Shown here: in pieces, positions 22,990 to 34,234 of the stretch
How the letters are laid out: the number at the start of each line of letters is the position of its first letter
Numbering within the stretch: position 1 is the stretch's first letter
Origin: Membranipora membranacea
Lineage: Eukaryota; Bryozoa; Gymnolaemata; Cheilostomatida; Membraniporidae
DNA length: 64,000 bases
Reading direction: 5' to 3'
Assembly: GCA_914767715.1 (NCBI GenBank)
Contig: OU612071.1
Span: 19,402,948 to 19,466,947 of the forward strand
Position numbers and translations under genes: made by a program
Notes under the pieces: model-generated
Database searches by the model: none
What the model was told of the DNA's origin: nothing
What the model saw: the letters and a program-made list of their open reading frames with translations, nothing else

Positions 22990-23900
22990 AGGCAGACAAC
23001 CACGAAAGTTATATTTTGATATTTGATGCGTAATGATGTATTCATTCTAAATTTGGAGGTTATAAATAAATATCAAATTTGAAAATTTTGGTTATTTCAA
23101 TTACAAACTCTCTTCCACCATTTTGTTTCAGTAGCACAAATACCCGTACTCTCCAAATAAATAGATTATTGGAAAAAAATGATGTATAAAAGAATTTTTT
23201 TCTAGAATCGAAGCAGTTATCTTTTGCTGTGTCAATCTTGATATATAACAGTCATCTCAGTTGCAAAATCATCTACACAAACAATATTATTGCTTTCAAT
23301 AACAAAAATTAAGCATTTTCTTTGAGATTGTATTAGCTTCTATACTTAATTCAGTTTATTGCGGCCATGGGATGGAGGGGCTACTGACTGCCCTGTGGTG
23401 CAGATTCAAAGCTTATACCTTGGAAATCTATTGTTGAGTATGTTTCCTACTGGTGAAGGTTAATTGCATCTTGATATGTATTTAGTGGTGCCAGTGTTGT
23501 CTTCCACTTTAAGAATCAGCGGTGAGAGTATTTTTTGCAGTTTCCATTCTACAGTGAGCATGACTAGAAGTCATGATTCAAGCTGTTGCAACAATCATCA
23601 TTAGTTAAGCTAATAACTTCTATCTCATATCATTACAAGAAATATTATTGTTGGTTAGACCAATTGCAACCAGTGACAATTATGCAAATTTGATTTTGAC
23701 ATATTTTGTGCCTACATTTATTTGAGTATACAATATGGGAGGAGGACTTAATGTAAAAACATCTAGGATTGCTGTTTTTCTGGAGGTCTGTTGTTTGGCT
23801 ATAACTATTGGTTAAATTCATAAACGTGAAAATAAAAGAAAACAGAGCAACAGAGGGTCAACATGATACTTTTCAATTGTAAACAGCACATTTTATCACA
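22990..23900. other. intergenic, no gene recognised
   Basis: AT-rich sequence without supported features. Confidence 0.3.
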
Positions 23901-24186
23901 CTGAAAGCTGGTGTTACCTGGTAACACAGCACCCTGCTGTTACCTAATAGTACTCAACTCTACTGTAACCTGATAATACCACACGTTGCGGTTACCTAAT
24001 AATATTTCACCCTGGTATTACCTGATTACATAGCACCCGGGGCGAGTCAAGCTGGACGACTCGGTTGGCCGAGTTTGCCTAGGTCGAGCCAGGCTCGACT
24101 TGACGAGTTTGCATTTGGTCGAGTTTGGTTCTGCAAATGTCGTGACTACTAGCATTGTAAATGATAGTAGCTGGTCAAAATGTTGC

Positions 24187-24251
24187 CTACACACAGACTC
24201 AAACCAGGGACCTTGTTATCAGCAGTCCACGCTCTTACCACTATGCCACGG
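24187..24251 (-). repeat. tRNA-like sequence (SINE head), minus strand
   Basis: On the minus strand GTGGCATAGTGGTAAGAGCG resembles an A box and GGTTTGAGTC a B box, with tRNA-like spacing. It lies in the insertion that splits the satellite. It is unlikely to be a functional tRNA because the acceptor ends do not pair. Confidence 0.45.
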
Positions 24252-24722
24252 ATTTTATACGACGTCATAAGAAATTAAGACTATTAGATTATGAAAAGAT
24301 AGTTATAAGTCATACTTTTGTTGCGATTAATAAACGGCTTACAACACTACATGAAGCTTTCTTTAGGCATCCATAATTCAATAAATACTTGACAGAATTT
24401 GATGAAACTTGGTCTCAACATAGTTCCTTATTTCTAGATGATAAGTTACAAACTGAGTCAAATGTACTATAAGTTGATTGCATTAGTGATAGTGAATGAA
24501 TATCCACATTTCTTTTATATTGTGATATCTGAAGAATGTTTGACATTTTAACCAGTCCAGTCACCATTGAATGTACATGTAGCTTGCCAGCGACCAATGT
24601 CCTCAGCTTTATCGATCCAATTCCCATGTATCATAAAATGTTGTCAGTCATTTGGTATCTCAAATTGCTCCCTATGGTTACGTCGCGCGAAGCCGACTCG
24701 ACTCGGTACTGGTGTGAGCCTT

Positions 24723-24965
24723 GGGGGTCTTTCAATTAGAAACAGCCAAAATCGCAATCATATCGCTCACTAAGTGAGTGAGTGATACCTGTTAGGGCTC
24801 TTGCTTTCTGATCACTCACTCAATGATGGAACTATATACATTCTGAGTGAGTGATTTGGAAGTGATTTTGTTTAATTGAAAGACCAAGTGAGTGATAATT
24901 TTGAGTGATTTGATAGTGATAACTTGCTTTAGTAATGCATCGCTCTTTCTAATTGAAAGACCCCC
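24723..24965. mobile_element. MITE with GGGGGTCTTTCAATTAGAAA ends
   Basis: A 243-bp element whose ends, GGGGGTCTTTCAATTAGAAA and TTTCTAATTGAAAGACCCCC, are perfect 20-bp inverted repeats. The interior is built of GAGTGAGTGAT-like repeats in both orientations. No clear target duplication. It is nested in a larger insertion within the satellite. Confidence 0.75.
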
Positions 24966-25063
24966 CTGCTGGCTTGACTTGACTTGAGCTTTTTCAAATT
25001 TTGCCCATCACTACTCAACCCTGCTGTAACCTGAGTTGATTTATTTATAGAACCACGGCTGGT

Positions 25064-26121
25064 ATGTACACTGTACTCACAATCCTCTGTGCTGCAACTG
25101 TGGCATGCACTAGTAAGTTTTATATTTAATATTATCTCTTTCCAGTAATGCAAAACTAATTTCACGAATTGAATTCTGTTTATCGTGAAAGTTTACTTAG
25201 CTTGACTAATTGAAAATGTATCAGAATTTTTTCAACTATAAAAAAGGTTAATTTGACTACTGAGCATGCAATTCATAAAGGTAAATGTAATGCTTCAAAT
25301 TGAACACAACAAACAGTTCTGATTATTGGTTGCAGGCGTAGAATCTTGTGAGCCTGACTGGGTTCAAGGAGGGAGTACATGTTACAAGTACTATGAGCAG
25401 AAGGTCGCTTGGTATACAGCTGAGCGGATCTGTAGAGATGAAGGAGGGTACATAGCACATATGACTACCTGGGAAGAATTTATGGGATTACTTCGAACTG
25501 TTTAAGATTACGACAGTATGTATTTTTCTAGCCTGTCCTGACAAACTTTGTTCGGTGGGGGGGGGGCTCCTTCCCCGCCCCAGCAAACAATGTTTCCTTC
25601 CCCCTCCCCCGCCCCCACCGAACAATGCTAGTCAACAATGCTTGCTAGTATTGCTCAAGTAAATTGAAGCTAGGGAGATTGAAGCTTTCGTATGTAGCAA
25701 ATTACAATTATAAAGTGTCATTTAGCAAAAAAGGAAATCATGAAATCTAATGTTGATCAAGCTTGAGACAGCTTCTATAGCATCAACAAATTCAAGTGAG
25801 TAGCAAGCTAGCCACCAATAATTTGAGTTTGGAACTTATCTAACTGGTGCAGATAAAGAAGCATCCTTACAAAAAGGGAGTAAAGGTCTGTTTTGTGTGA
25901 CCTCATTCTTAACATATAATGTGAAATGTTTCATATTAAAGGAATTCTGGAATAATGTTTCACTCATACATTTTCTTAATTTCACAGACCTGCGATTTTG
26001 GCTTGGAACAGCTGTAGGTGGAACAGGCTGCAAAGTTTATGGTAAAGAAGGAATAAGGATACAAGTTCTGGAATACTAACCTTATGATACAAGATTAGAC
26101 TTTATCTGTGAGAAGAGATAA
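25064..26121 (+). pseudogene. secreted C-type lectin, broken by two stop codons
   Basis: Three exons join in phase: 25064-25112, 25336-25515 and 25988-26121. Exon 1 encodes a signal peptide, MYTVLTILCAATVACT. Exon 2 starts the lectin domain with paired cysteines, CEPDWVQGGSTCYKYY, then WYTAERICRDEGGYIAHM. Exon 3 has LRFWLG, corresponding to the WIGL core, and ends DFICEKR, the usual end of such domains. TAA at 25503-25505 and TAA at 26077-26079 interrupt the frame. The carbohydrate-binding EPN/QPD and WND motifs are absent and the domain is short. C-type lectins bind sugars outside the cell in recognition or immunity. Splice sites are intact, so loss of function is probably recent, or the stops are assembly errors. 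Confidence 0.7.
25545..25628. repeat. GC-rich hairpin in the lectin intron
   Basis: TTGTTCGGTGGGGG near 25549 pairs with CCCCCACCGAACAA near 25625, with CCCC/GGGG runs between. A short structured insertion in intron 2 of the lectin gene. Confidence 0.5.
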
Positions 26122-26745
26122 AAATGCTCTGATCATTTTCCAGTTTCTATGAACATTCCAAAATATTAACTGTGTTCAAAGAATAAAAACTCGTGTTACG
26201 TGAGTTAAAACTTCTGTCTTTATTCATGTTGCTTTGACAAATAAACTGTAAATATTGAATACGGAATAAATTGTTGACTTATTTTCGTTTCAAAACTTCC
26301 TCTAGAGTGTTCGGGAATCTGTCGGGAGAAAAATTCAAAATGTGAAATGCCATCATCTCAGTCAGGCAGACCGACACATTGCATTTCAATATGGTTCAAC
26401 AAAATTTGTGTGCCCGGGATAATTATACTCCGTTTGAGAGTTCAAGTCAAGTCCGAATCACCTTAATCTTAAAACTAAGCAACACAACATAATATATTAT
26501 TGAAGACAACATCACATCTTGGCAATAAACAACTCCAAAACCTCATTACCTAAAGTCTAAACATTTCTGATCTGGAAATTAATCTTACCGACTTTGAATC
26601 TGTACCAATCACATCGCAAATCAACAACAAAATGTTGAAAGCATCCTCATCACAATTGCATAATGTTGTTGTGATTGTAAGCAAACGGCACACAAAGTTG
26701 AAAATCACTCCAGATCCTCAAATCATGGAGCATAACTGAGATGTA
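26122..26745. other. intergenic, 3' flank of lectin pseudogene
   Basis: AATAAA at about 26181 lies 60 bp after the lectin stop and could be its poly(A) signal. Otherwise nothing is recognised. Confidence 0.35.
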
Positions 26746-29184
26746 CCGTGGCCCAGAAAGCCGGATAAAATTAAACTTATCTGCTGTGAATTTGATTTAA
26801 AAAGGCCTGAATTGAATTAAACATTTCAGTAAATTTAATCAATCTTTTCTGCATTAAACTTTTCTTCATCAAACTTTCAAGTTCTGCATCAAACTCTTCT
26901 CCTCTTAATCAAACTTTTCTACTCTGAATTAAACTTTTCTGTTCTGCATCAAACTTTTATACTCTGCATCAAACTTTTTGTTCTGCATCAAACTGTTCTA
27001 CTCTGAATCAAACTTTTCCGCTCCATTGATATCAACCACCCTATATACTATGTATTACTGTATGCAGGTCCTCAGTCTACAAATTAGCCTCACAGAATAT
27101 TTTGGTGCACTTTTTGTTAGAAGGAAGATAAAAGATGAGTAACCAGCTATCTTTGGGCATTCCCAGTACAAATATTTGTTACCATACATGCAGGTCTATT
27201 AATTAAGATTTGGTACCCTACAGGCTGTTATCCACAGCTTTATCAACTACAAGTTTTTAATCAGGGAATTTCAATAATACACAGGTATTAGAAATCAATA
27301 CATCTATAGATATTTGCTGAATTTTCAAATAGCTTTGACAGCAAATGGAAAATCCTTACAAGTGGGATATTTTGTCGTATACAGTCACAATGAAACTTCA
27401 ATTAAATTTGTGGGCCTAACCACTACTCTTATCATACTTGTTTCGTTAGTCAGCAAGCAAGCCTAGTTTTTTGGGAACTAACTTTAATAGTAATCTATAT
27501 TTATATTTCAAAGGAATTAATGAGGGTGCCGGTAGTTCCAGTTCTGTAAGCTGGGCCAGTTCAGCAATTGTAAAACGTTAGCGACCTTTACTATACTAAG
27601 GGCAACAGCTTATCACCAGTCCTAGACTGACTGGCCTCAGCCACAAATCTTTATTATACTATACAAGAAGGGGATTTTCATTGCTATCTTACTAATGGTA
27701 AAGTCATAAAATTTATTCTTCCACTCATTACCAACAATCGATTTCCATTAAATTTCTATAATAACCAATATAACATTTAAAAAAAAAGAAGCAATGTATG
27801 GACATTGTTTTCTGCTAGCTTGACAATATGAATTCTGCAGCAATCTAAGTGAGGTCTCTACAAATAAATGGGCTTATGGGCCACAATCCACACGGGGGGG
27901 GGGGGGGGACCTTAATCATTATGTTAGCACAGTCTGACCTAATACCACAATGTCAAACAATTTGTCAAACTTTTAATTGATACTGATACAAACATGACAA
28001 TTCACACCAGTGGGTTGCTGCACAACCACACAGGAGATAATAGTACATTGATAATATGGACAGGCTAAAATTGCAGTTGAAGAAAACATCCCAATATATT
28101 AGGGAAATTTACTGGGAGTTTTTACCTAGGTAATACATACAGATGTAATAATAGTATTCCAAGTGGTGCGGAAGGTTTTTGCAAGGGCCAGCCTCTACAA
28201 GGATAATTATTTTAGTAAGAGCAGGACTGTTCAGCAGGTGTCATGAAATAGAATTGAATCTGGTCAGATGCCAGCCTTTTGTTTTCTATGAGGTTTTATT
28301 GCTTGTATTATTTCTTCATGGGTGTTGGATTCTAAACCCATCAAGCACATAGATGTGAAAAGTGTATCATCATAGAAATTGTTGATTGCCTCAACTGACA
28401 GAAAGCCACATTCTCTTTGGACCCATCCCTTCACAAATTGCGCTAGGCTATACGCTGAAGCTAAGCAATTATCATGTATGAATCTGAGTATGTATGAGTC
28501 AGATTGCTAACAAAAATTTATAATATTATTCTGCTGATGCAAAGCAATAAAACCTCATAGAAAACAAAGAGCTGGCATCTGACCGGATTCAATTCTATTT
28601 CATGATACCTGCTGAGCAGTCCTGCTCTTACTAAAATAATTATCCTTGTAGAGGCTGGCCCTTGCAAAAAGCTCCGCACCACTTGGAATACTAGGTAATA
28701 CATCTGTATGTATTACCTAGGTTTGTATCAGTATCAATTAAAAGTTTGACAAATTGTTTGACATTGTGGTATTAGGTCCCCCCCCCCCATGTGGATTGTG
28801 GCCCATAAGCCCATTTATTTGTAGAGACCTCACTTAGATTGCTGCAGAATTCATATTGTCAAGCTAGCAGAAAACAATGTCCATACATGCGGAAAAGTTT
28901 GATTCAGTGTAGAAAAGTTCGATGCAGAACAAAAAGTTTGATGCAGAGTATACAAGTTTGATGCAGAACGGAAAAGTTTGATGCAGAACAGAAAAGTTTA
29001 ATTCAGAGTAGAAAAGTTTGATTAAGAGGAGAAAAGTTTGATGCAGAACTTGAAAGTTTGATGCAGAAAATTTTAATGCAGAAAAGCTTGATTAAATTTA
29101 CTGAAATGTTTAATTCAATTCAGGCCTTTTTTAATTAAATTCACAGCAGATAAGTTTAATTTTATCCGGCTTTCTGGGCCACGG
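26746..29184. mobile_element. 2.4-kb foldback DNA element
   Basis: The ends read CCGTGGCCCAGAAAGCCGG and its exact complement, each bordered by TA (26744-26745, 29185-29186), as for Tc1/mariner-type targets. Outer arms 26746-27021 and 28889-29184 contain 20-21 bp repeats (AAACTTTTCT-CTGCATC). Inner arms 27794-27990 with 28728-28888, and 28128-28315 with 28530-28727, are also complementary, centred near 28420. The left arm carries an extra 772 bp (27022-27793) ending in an A-rich run, probably a later insertion, and about 140 bp (27991-28127) missing on the right. No transposase is encoded; mobility would depend on enzymes in trans. Confidence 0.8.
27022..27793 (+). mobile_element. insertion in the left arm of the foldback element
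   Basis: This segment has no counterpart in the right arm, where the flanks are contiguous (compare 28889). It ends with a run of nine A before GAAGC, as a retroposed sequence would. No coding frame and no clear target duplication. Confidence 0.45.
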
Positions 29185-29384
29185 TACTTTTATAGTTATT
29201 TTATTAGATATTTTATAGTTATTTTATTAGATATTTTAACATGATATAGTTAACACTTTTCAGTTTCTCAGGCACTACTTGTCCCATCTCAAAAATTCCT
29301 TCACTGACACGTTGCCAGTAGTATGACTTATGTTTAATATCGCAAATTTTTTCAGATCGCATGTTCCTAACTTGATTAATTGTA

Positions 29385-29758
29385 CCGTAATCCCTCACCT
29401 ATAGATCGCGTGACGTATAGGTGAAGGCGGCTATAAGAGAGTAGTATATAGACGCGACTATCATTTGAAGCATTATTATATTTAGTTTGGACCAAAACCT
29501 CTTACAATCACCGAGGATGAATAGCTCAGTGGTAGAGCGTTCGACTTGTGAACATGGAGTTGTGAGTTCGAAACCCACTGAGGGCAATTTTTTTCCCAAA
29601 ACTACTTAGTTCATTTGTAGTGAGTGTAGTGTAGTGAGTGTCTTAGAGCGGTGGGGTGTCTTATAGCTGTGGGGTGTCTTATAGCTGGAGCATTTTTATT
29701 TTTTCTGAGGGGGGTGATTCACTTATAAGTCCGGTGACTTATAGGTGAGGGATTACGG
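29385..29758. mobile_element. MITE with TA flanks and an internal tRNA-like sequence
   Basis: A 374-bp element. The ends CCGTAATCCCTCACCTATA and TATAGGTGAGGGATTACGG are 19-bp inverted repeats, flanked by TA on both sides. Subterminal motifs (CTTATAGCTG, GACTTATAGG) repeat inside. At 29519-29590 the interior has an A box (TAGCTCAGTGGTAGAGCG) and a B box-like GAGTTCGAAACC. Terminal CCG and TA targets suggest a Tc1/mariner/pogo relative. Confidence 0.75.
29519..29590 (+). repeat. tRNA-like sequence inside the MITE
   Basis: GATGAATAGCTCAGTGGTAG, GTTCGACTTGTGAAC and GTGAGTTCGAAACCCAC lie in tRNA order. The D arm (GCTC/GAGC) and T arm pair; the anticodon stem is poor and the acceptor stem does not close. 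Probably a captured tRNA pseudogene or SINE head that could still act as an RNA polymerase III promoter. Confidence 0.5.
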
Positions 29759-29761
29759 TAT

Positions 29762-30860
29762 ATTAACTAAAATGCATTGAAAACATATAGGCAGCAACGG
29801 GCAAAATGATGCAGTAAATTACGTTATGCAAATGCGTGATGAAAATCTAAGCAGTATTACATGCAAAGCACATTGTGTACAACAATGGAGATCACCTTTT
29901 TTGGGTGATTGTTTAGCATGGAAAGAGAAACATTTATGCTCATAACTTCTCTACTACTGAATTTATCATCAAACGCCACGATCAAAACCTCGGAAATACT
30001 CTTTAGTTTAATGGAAGCTAGTGTGTATAACATGTTGTTTAACCTATTTTCTGTTTTTTGGCTGGAAAAGAGTGCATTTTTTGGACCATATAAAGCTGGT
30101 TTAGCCACAAAAATCCAAATAGCTCAAGATTTAAAGCCATAATCAACAATCGCTTCGATCAAAACCTAGACAATCTCCTGTTGTTGATCATACTGACAAC
30201 AAATTTGACTGACATCTTTTTGGATTTCTGATTTTTGGCTGGAAAATTTTGACTCAAATTGGTTAAAATTTGGGTTATTATCTGTTACAGTTGTGACAAC
30301 CAGGATCTGTAAGCTGGTAAGATTATTGATTGAAGTGACAGTACAAGACCAAAATGGTATATTGATTTGGAAATTTAAGTTTCTGCATTATTGGGGTTGC
30401 ATGTAATGAGATGTCAGAAGTGGCCCTATTACTATTGCAAAATCAATTTCAAGTCTCGAAGACAGGAGGCCTAAAATCATAAAGTTTCACCATAATGTCA
30501 CTCCTCCAGTTAGTGCCATGCCTCCTCTATATGGTGAAAGCATAAACTAATCAAATACCTCAAAACAAGGCACAGAGGGCACAATTTAAAAAGGGCACTT
30601 TTTGCCCCAAAATGAGCTTCCAGAGGTCACTGGGACTCAACGTCAAATATTTGGGAGGTTTCAACTGTGAAAATAACTATTAGACATGATCACCAATACA
30701 ATATTAAAAAGTTTTAAAAAGCGATATATCTCGTTACCCGATACCAATACAATGTACACACTAGATACTGATACTTAAAGTCAAAGTTAAGTTATAAAGA
30801 TAAAGTAAAGTTATAGATAACGTAACAATGAACTCATGAGATACTTATACAATACAATGA
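29762..30860. other. intergenic or intronic, no gene recognised
   Basis: Searched on the minus strand for the next exon of the SH2 gene (basic beta-strand with HYRI-like residues); none was found. Frames of about 80 codons at 29857-30142 on both strands have no recognised motif. Confidence 0.3.
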
Positions 30861-30866
30861 ACTTAC

Positions 30867-30983
30867 GCGATACCGATAGCGTAGGCGCCAGGCCTGTCTT
30901 TACTTTCTCTCACGAGGAAAACCCCGTCCTCCTGAGCGTTGGGTTTCTGTGAGGCCTCTGTTTTATTATATACATCAATATAC
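30867..30983 (-). CDS. SH2-domain exon
   Basis: This internal minus-strand exon has acceptor TTTTCTGTAG and donor GC|GTAAGT. It encodes 38 full codons containing EDGVFLVRESKDRPGAYAI, an excellent match to the FLVRES core of SH2 domains; the Arg of FLVRES contacts phosphotyrosine. SH2 domains recruit signalling adaptors, kinases or phospholipases to phosphorylated receptors in the cytoplasm. Entry phase needs two bases from the previous exon and exit phase is 2. No matching exons for the rest of the domain were found in the window, so the protein cannot be named. Ser/Lys/Arg-rich candidate exons lie upstream at 31513-32020. Confidence 0.7.
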
Positions 30984-31301
30984 CTACAGAAAACAGAAAA
31001 TAAATTAAAACGTGAAACTAACTCTGAGAAAAGTCAACTACAATGAAGGTACGTAACACATTGCAGCTTGACCATCTCAAGCTACAAGGCGGCTGCATTA
31101 TGGTAAAAGGTGGGGAGAATTTAGTCATCACAATGTTATTTTCTATGCCTCATGTATACTGTATATATGTGTACTGATTCTGATACTGTTTCTGCCTCTA
31201 AATATTAGGGTATAAGAATCTGAGCTGGTAGAATGTGAGAAAGGATGAGAATTTTGATGCTTACTGGTGATAAGGGTAGTCAGGAGAACTGAGTTACCAA
31301 C

Positions 31302-31508
31302 AGAATAGAAGAAATCATGAGGCTAGTAGAGCGAATTACGACGCCTAAAGGTTCAACTGCTCTAACTTTTCGAGGTGTGATGAAGAATCGTGTTGCAAAG
31401 GAAGAATTGACGAAGATAAATTGTATTGAAACTCATGAAGAAAAGACAAATGCAGAAAAGGAGCGCATTGCGGAAGGAGAAGAAAATAATGTGTTTAAAA
31501 AAACCAAG
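31302..31508 (+). CDS. possible lysine/glutamate-rich exon
   Basis: A plus-strand frame begins RIEEIMRLVERITTPKG and continues with charged residues (EKTNAEKERIAEGEENN) to a lysine-rich end. An acceptor-like CCAACAG precedes it. No family was recognised, and its strand is opposite to the neighbouring candidates, so it is uncertain. Confidence 0.25.
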
Positions 31509-31512
31509 GTCA

Positions 31513-32017
31513 TTAGCTATGTATACTCTCTATTCTTTGTGAAGCTTCAGTGCCAGTGGATGATGCTTTGCCTATCAAATCACCAAACGATCTGGTCACA
31601 ACTTTACCATTAATAATTTTAATATTCTTGTTTCGTTTTTTCCAAGCCTTTCTCCTTTTCAAGCTATCTGTGCTAGATTTCTGTTTGTTTTTCTTCTCGG
31701 AATGCATTGATCTCCATAATTTAGAGTCTTTTCCCACTTCTCTCCAGTGATCTAAGCCCACGAAGCTGATTTTGGACGAATTGCGATTCCTGGATGAGGA
31801 ACCCTTAAAGCTTGATTTCAGTGATGACCTGGAGGGAGAACGGCTCGGATCAAAAGCTTCAGACACTAACGACACAGAGGACTGCACTTTAGACTCCGAT
31901 TTTCTCCTCCGTCTATTCGTAGACGGTCTTACTTTACCGCCTCTTGTTCTTTTATTTCCCCCAATCCATTTCTTTGTTGCGGCTTGCCTGACCTTTGCTC
32001 TGCTGCTCGAAGCTCAT
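31513..32017 (-). CDS. Ser/Lys/Arg-rich candidate exon
   Basis: A minus-strand frame of about 165 codons opens after TGA near 32020 and closes at 31513. The composition is strongly basic and serine-rich: RRRRKSESKVQSS, SRSPSRSSLKSSFKGSSS, KRRKAWKKRNK. It contains SR/SP dipeptides typical of phosphorylated, disordered nuclear or signalling proteins. It lies 0.5 kb upstream of the SH2 exon on the same strand and could belong to the same gene as a disordered region, but I could not match a splice phase. No domain is recognised. Confidence 0.4.
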
Positions 32018-32488
32018 GAAGATAAAGAACTATCTGTCCTCAGTTTCTGTAGGTAGTTTGAGGAGGATGAGCGACTTCAAGCTCGCTGTGCTGGATGAAT
32101 CACAGGGTCAGGGTCAGTTACTCAGTGGAGATTTAGACCTCACTTGGGTTGTAGCTCTTATAACACCTTCTGTTTGCTCGACGAGCATGGAGTATATACT
32201 TTTTCCGACCTCCATTCCTTTAAGTGTTTGCTTTTGCTTTTGGGCTGTAGGAATCCAAGCTTTCTGTGTCTTGAACAAATTGGTTGAGCAGCAAAGCTGT
32301 AAACAAGCCTTGATAGGAGACGAATAAATTGTGTATGGACCCAACGGCTGTCTGGTAGTAAGCAGAGACTAACACTAATGTACCAGATACATCATGTATC
32401 TCCTAGATCCGTCCTCCTTTCATACCCACATATTCTCTCATAGAGGCCTGTCCCTCTGATGCAGACTTGAGTAAAACTCTGTCATATT

Positions 32489-32845
32489 TCACGTCCGATC
32501 CGTTCTCAAACCGCTCTCAAACCGTGACACCCAGGCAACAAGAACTTTGCCTTGGCTCAGTGATTCAATATGTAGCTGAGCATTACCAGCACCAAGCTTA
32601 CAATGAAAAAGTTTAAGCAGATTTACAGACAGAAAGTTTGTGAGAGAGGGTGATTGTGTGTGTGGTGAGTGATTGGTGGATGATGAAGGATAGATGACAG
32701 CGATAATGTTAATGTGAAGATCAGGTCTCAGTTGTGAAGGAAGAGGCAGCTGAGGAGAAGGCTGAAAAACATATTTGAGGGTTTTTTTGCGATCAGTTAT
32801 GATATGACATTCTAAGCACACCCATAGCATCAGCGTACAGTGCAC
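32489..32845 (-). CDS. possible proline/serine-rich exon
   Basis: The minus frame includes PSPQLPLPSQLRPDLHI and SSSTNHSPHTQSPSLTNF, preceded by an acceptor-like TATGTTTTTCAG and followed by a donor-like GTAAAT. Proline/serine linkers are common in SH2/SH3 adaptors, which would suit the SH2 exon downstream on the same strand. The evidence is compositional only. Confidence 0.22.
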   Translation of the reverse strand: MHCTLMLWVCLECHIITDRKKTLKYVFQPSPQLPLPSQLRPDLHINIIAVIYPSSSTNHSPHTQSPSLTNFLSVNLLKLFHCKLGAGNAQLHIESLSQGKVLVAWVSRFESGLRTDRT

Positions 32846-32849
32846 TCCA

Positions 32850-33325
32850 AACCTCTGGGGACTACCAACCTTTGTCTTGACTAAGCAGACTTTACATAAT
32901 GTGACATGAAAATATGTTGAAATTTGGCTGATCGGACCAGCGTCCTTGGTCTGAATTAAGAGGATTACACTGTATACTTCAATAATGAGAGTGATGGGAA
33001 CACTGTTGTATTAGGTTATTTCTGACAGCATAATGACTGTTTGATTTGGATTCAGCATATCCTTCTTCTTGTGTCGTTCACTTTCAGATTCCCCGACATA
33101 CTTTTTTCCAATTAAGATTTTTTTGTACATAATTCAAATTTCACACTCACTATTCAAATCCGACTAAGCTTCAACCACACTGACAATGGGATCATGCTAT
33201 TAGCATGTGTATATCTGATCATCAGAGGCAATCCAATCAACGGACCTAACATGTTTCCACTTGTAACTCATAGTCAATCATCAATCAGAGATATGCTAGA
33301 GTATATAAAATGTTGACTCTGACTG
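32850..33325. other. intergenic or intronic, nothing recognised
   Basis: No feature supportable. Confidence 0.25.
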
Positions 33326-33328
33326 GCT

Positions 33329-33535
33329 TTAGAGATGGGGAGAGCCAATTCAAGTTCACTGAAATTACCTGTTGATATTTAGCGAATGTGGGAATAAGTT
33401 TCAATATAAATATCAATAGGTACTTTCAGTGACCTGCCATTGGCTCCCGCCCAAGAGCCAACCAGATCAGAGCAAATAGATTCGCTAGTCATCAGTGTCA
33501 CACTGATCACATGACATACTCTTGCCCATCTCTAA
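33329..33535. mobile_element. 207-bp MITE with TTAGAGATGGG ends
   Basis: Ends TTAGAGATGGGGAGAG and CTCTTGCCCATCTCTAA are inverted. Inside, GAGCCAATTCAAGTTCACTG pairs imperfectly with CAGTGACCTGCCATTGGCTC and TGATATTTA with TAAATATCA. No target duplication could be fixed. Confidence 0.6.
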
Positions 33536-34234
33536 GTGATAGGGAATGCATGAATTCACTTAGCTTGCCTTCTGCCAGAGGGAATTTGGTGCAACAACGT
33601 GAGGTTAATATCTTTAATAAGGGGCTGGCACATTTTAGGTGCCCATAATAAATTGACTAACGATCAGAGATACACGTGCTATCGTAATAAACAGAACTTG
33701 CCTTCCGTATTCCCCAAAAAGACTTGGCCATTGCCCTCGAGAGAATAACAAGCAAGCTAACTCCGAAAGTTACGAATACCTAGCACTCTGTAATTCTACC
33801 AGCGATTAGAGTTCCATGTGAAGTGATTGATGCGCTGTTGCAAATTTAAACCCGAAGCATGCTATAATTTTGATAAATCCAGGCAAGTAAGTTATATTGA
33901 AAGTGGTTCTGCATTACAAATTTGATAAGGTACTTTTGTTTTATACAGCTAAATTATTTGGAATTAGCATGTTGTTGAGATTTACTGCAGCAAAAACTTC
34001 AAAGTTTTAAACCCAGACAGGGCAATGATCAGATTCAATTGCTTCTGCTATGAACATAGTTAATTAATACTAAACCTTTAGATCAAGCGTTTAAAAATTA
34101 GCAAAGTTAGAACTCAATTTATTAACTTTAGACTTGCAAAAACTAGAGTTGACTTTCATTTCTAAAATAATGAAAAAGGAAAAATATAAGTCAAAAATAT
34201 AGAACAAATACTAAAAATTAGTCAGCCAACATAC

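Larger units (their letters stand above)
23909..25035. repeat. GTTACCTG satellite split by a nested insertion
   Basis: At 23909-24040 units of about 30-36 bp contain CTGTTACCTAATA and TACTCAAC(C/T)C. The same unit (CTACTCAACCCTGCTGTAAC) resumes at 25012-25035. The DNA between them, 24041-25011, begins GCGAGTCAAGCTGG and ends CTGGCTTGACTTGACTTGAG, an imperfect terminal inverted repeat. It is rich in TCGAG/CTCGAC motifs at both ends and itself contains a MITE and a tRNA-like sequence. Confidence 0.5.
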
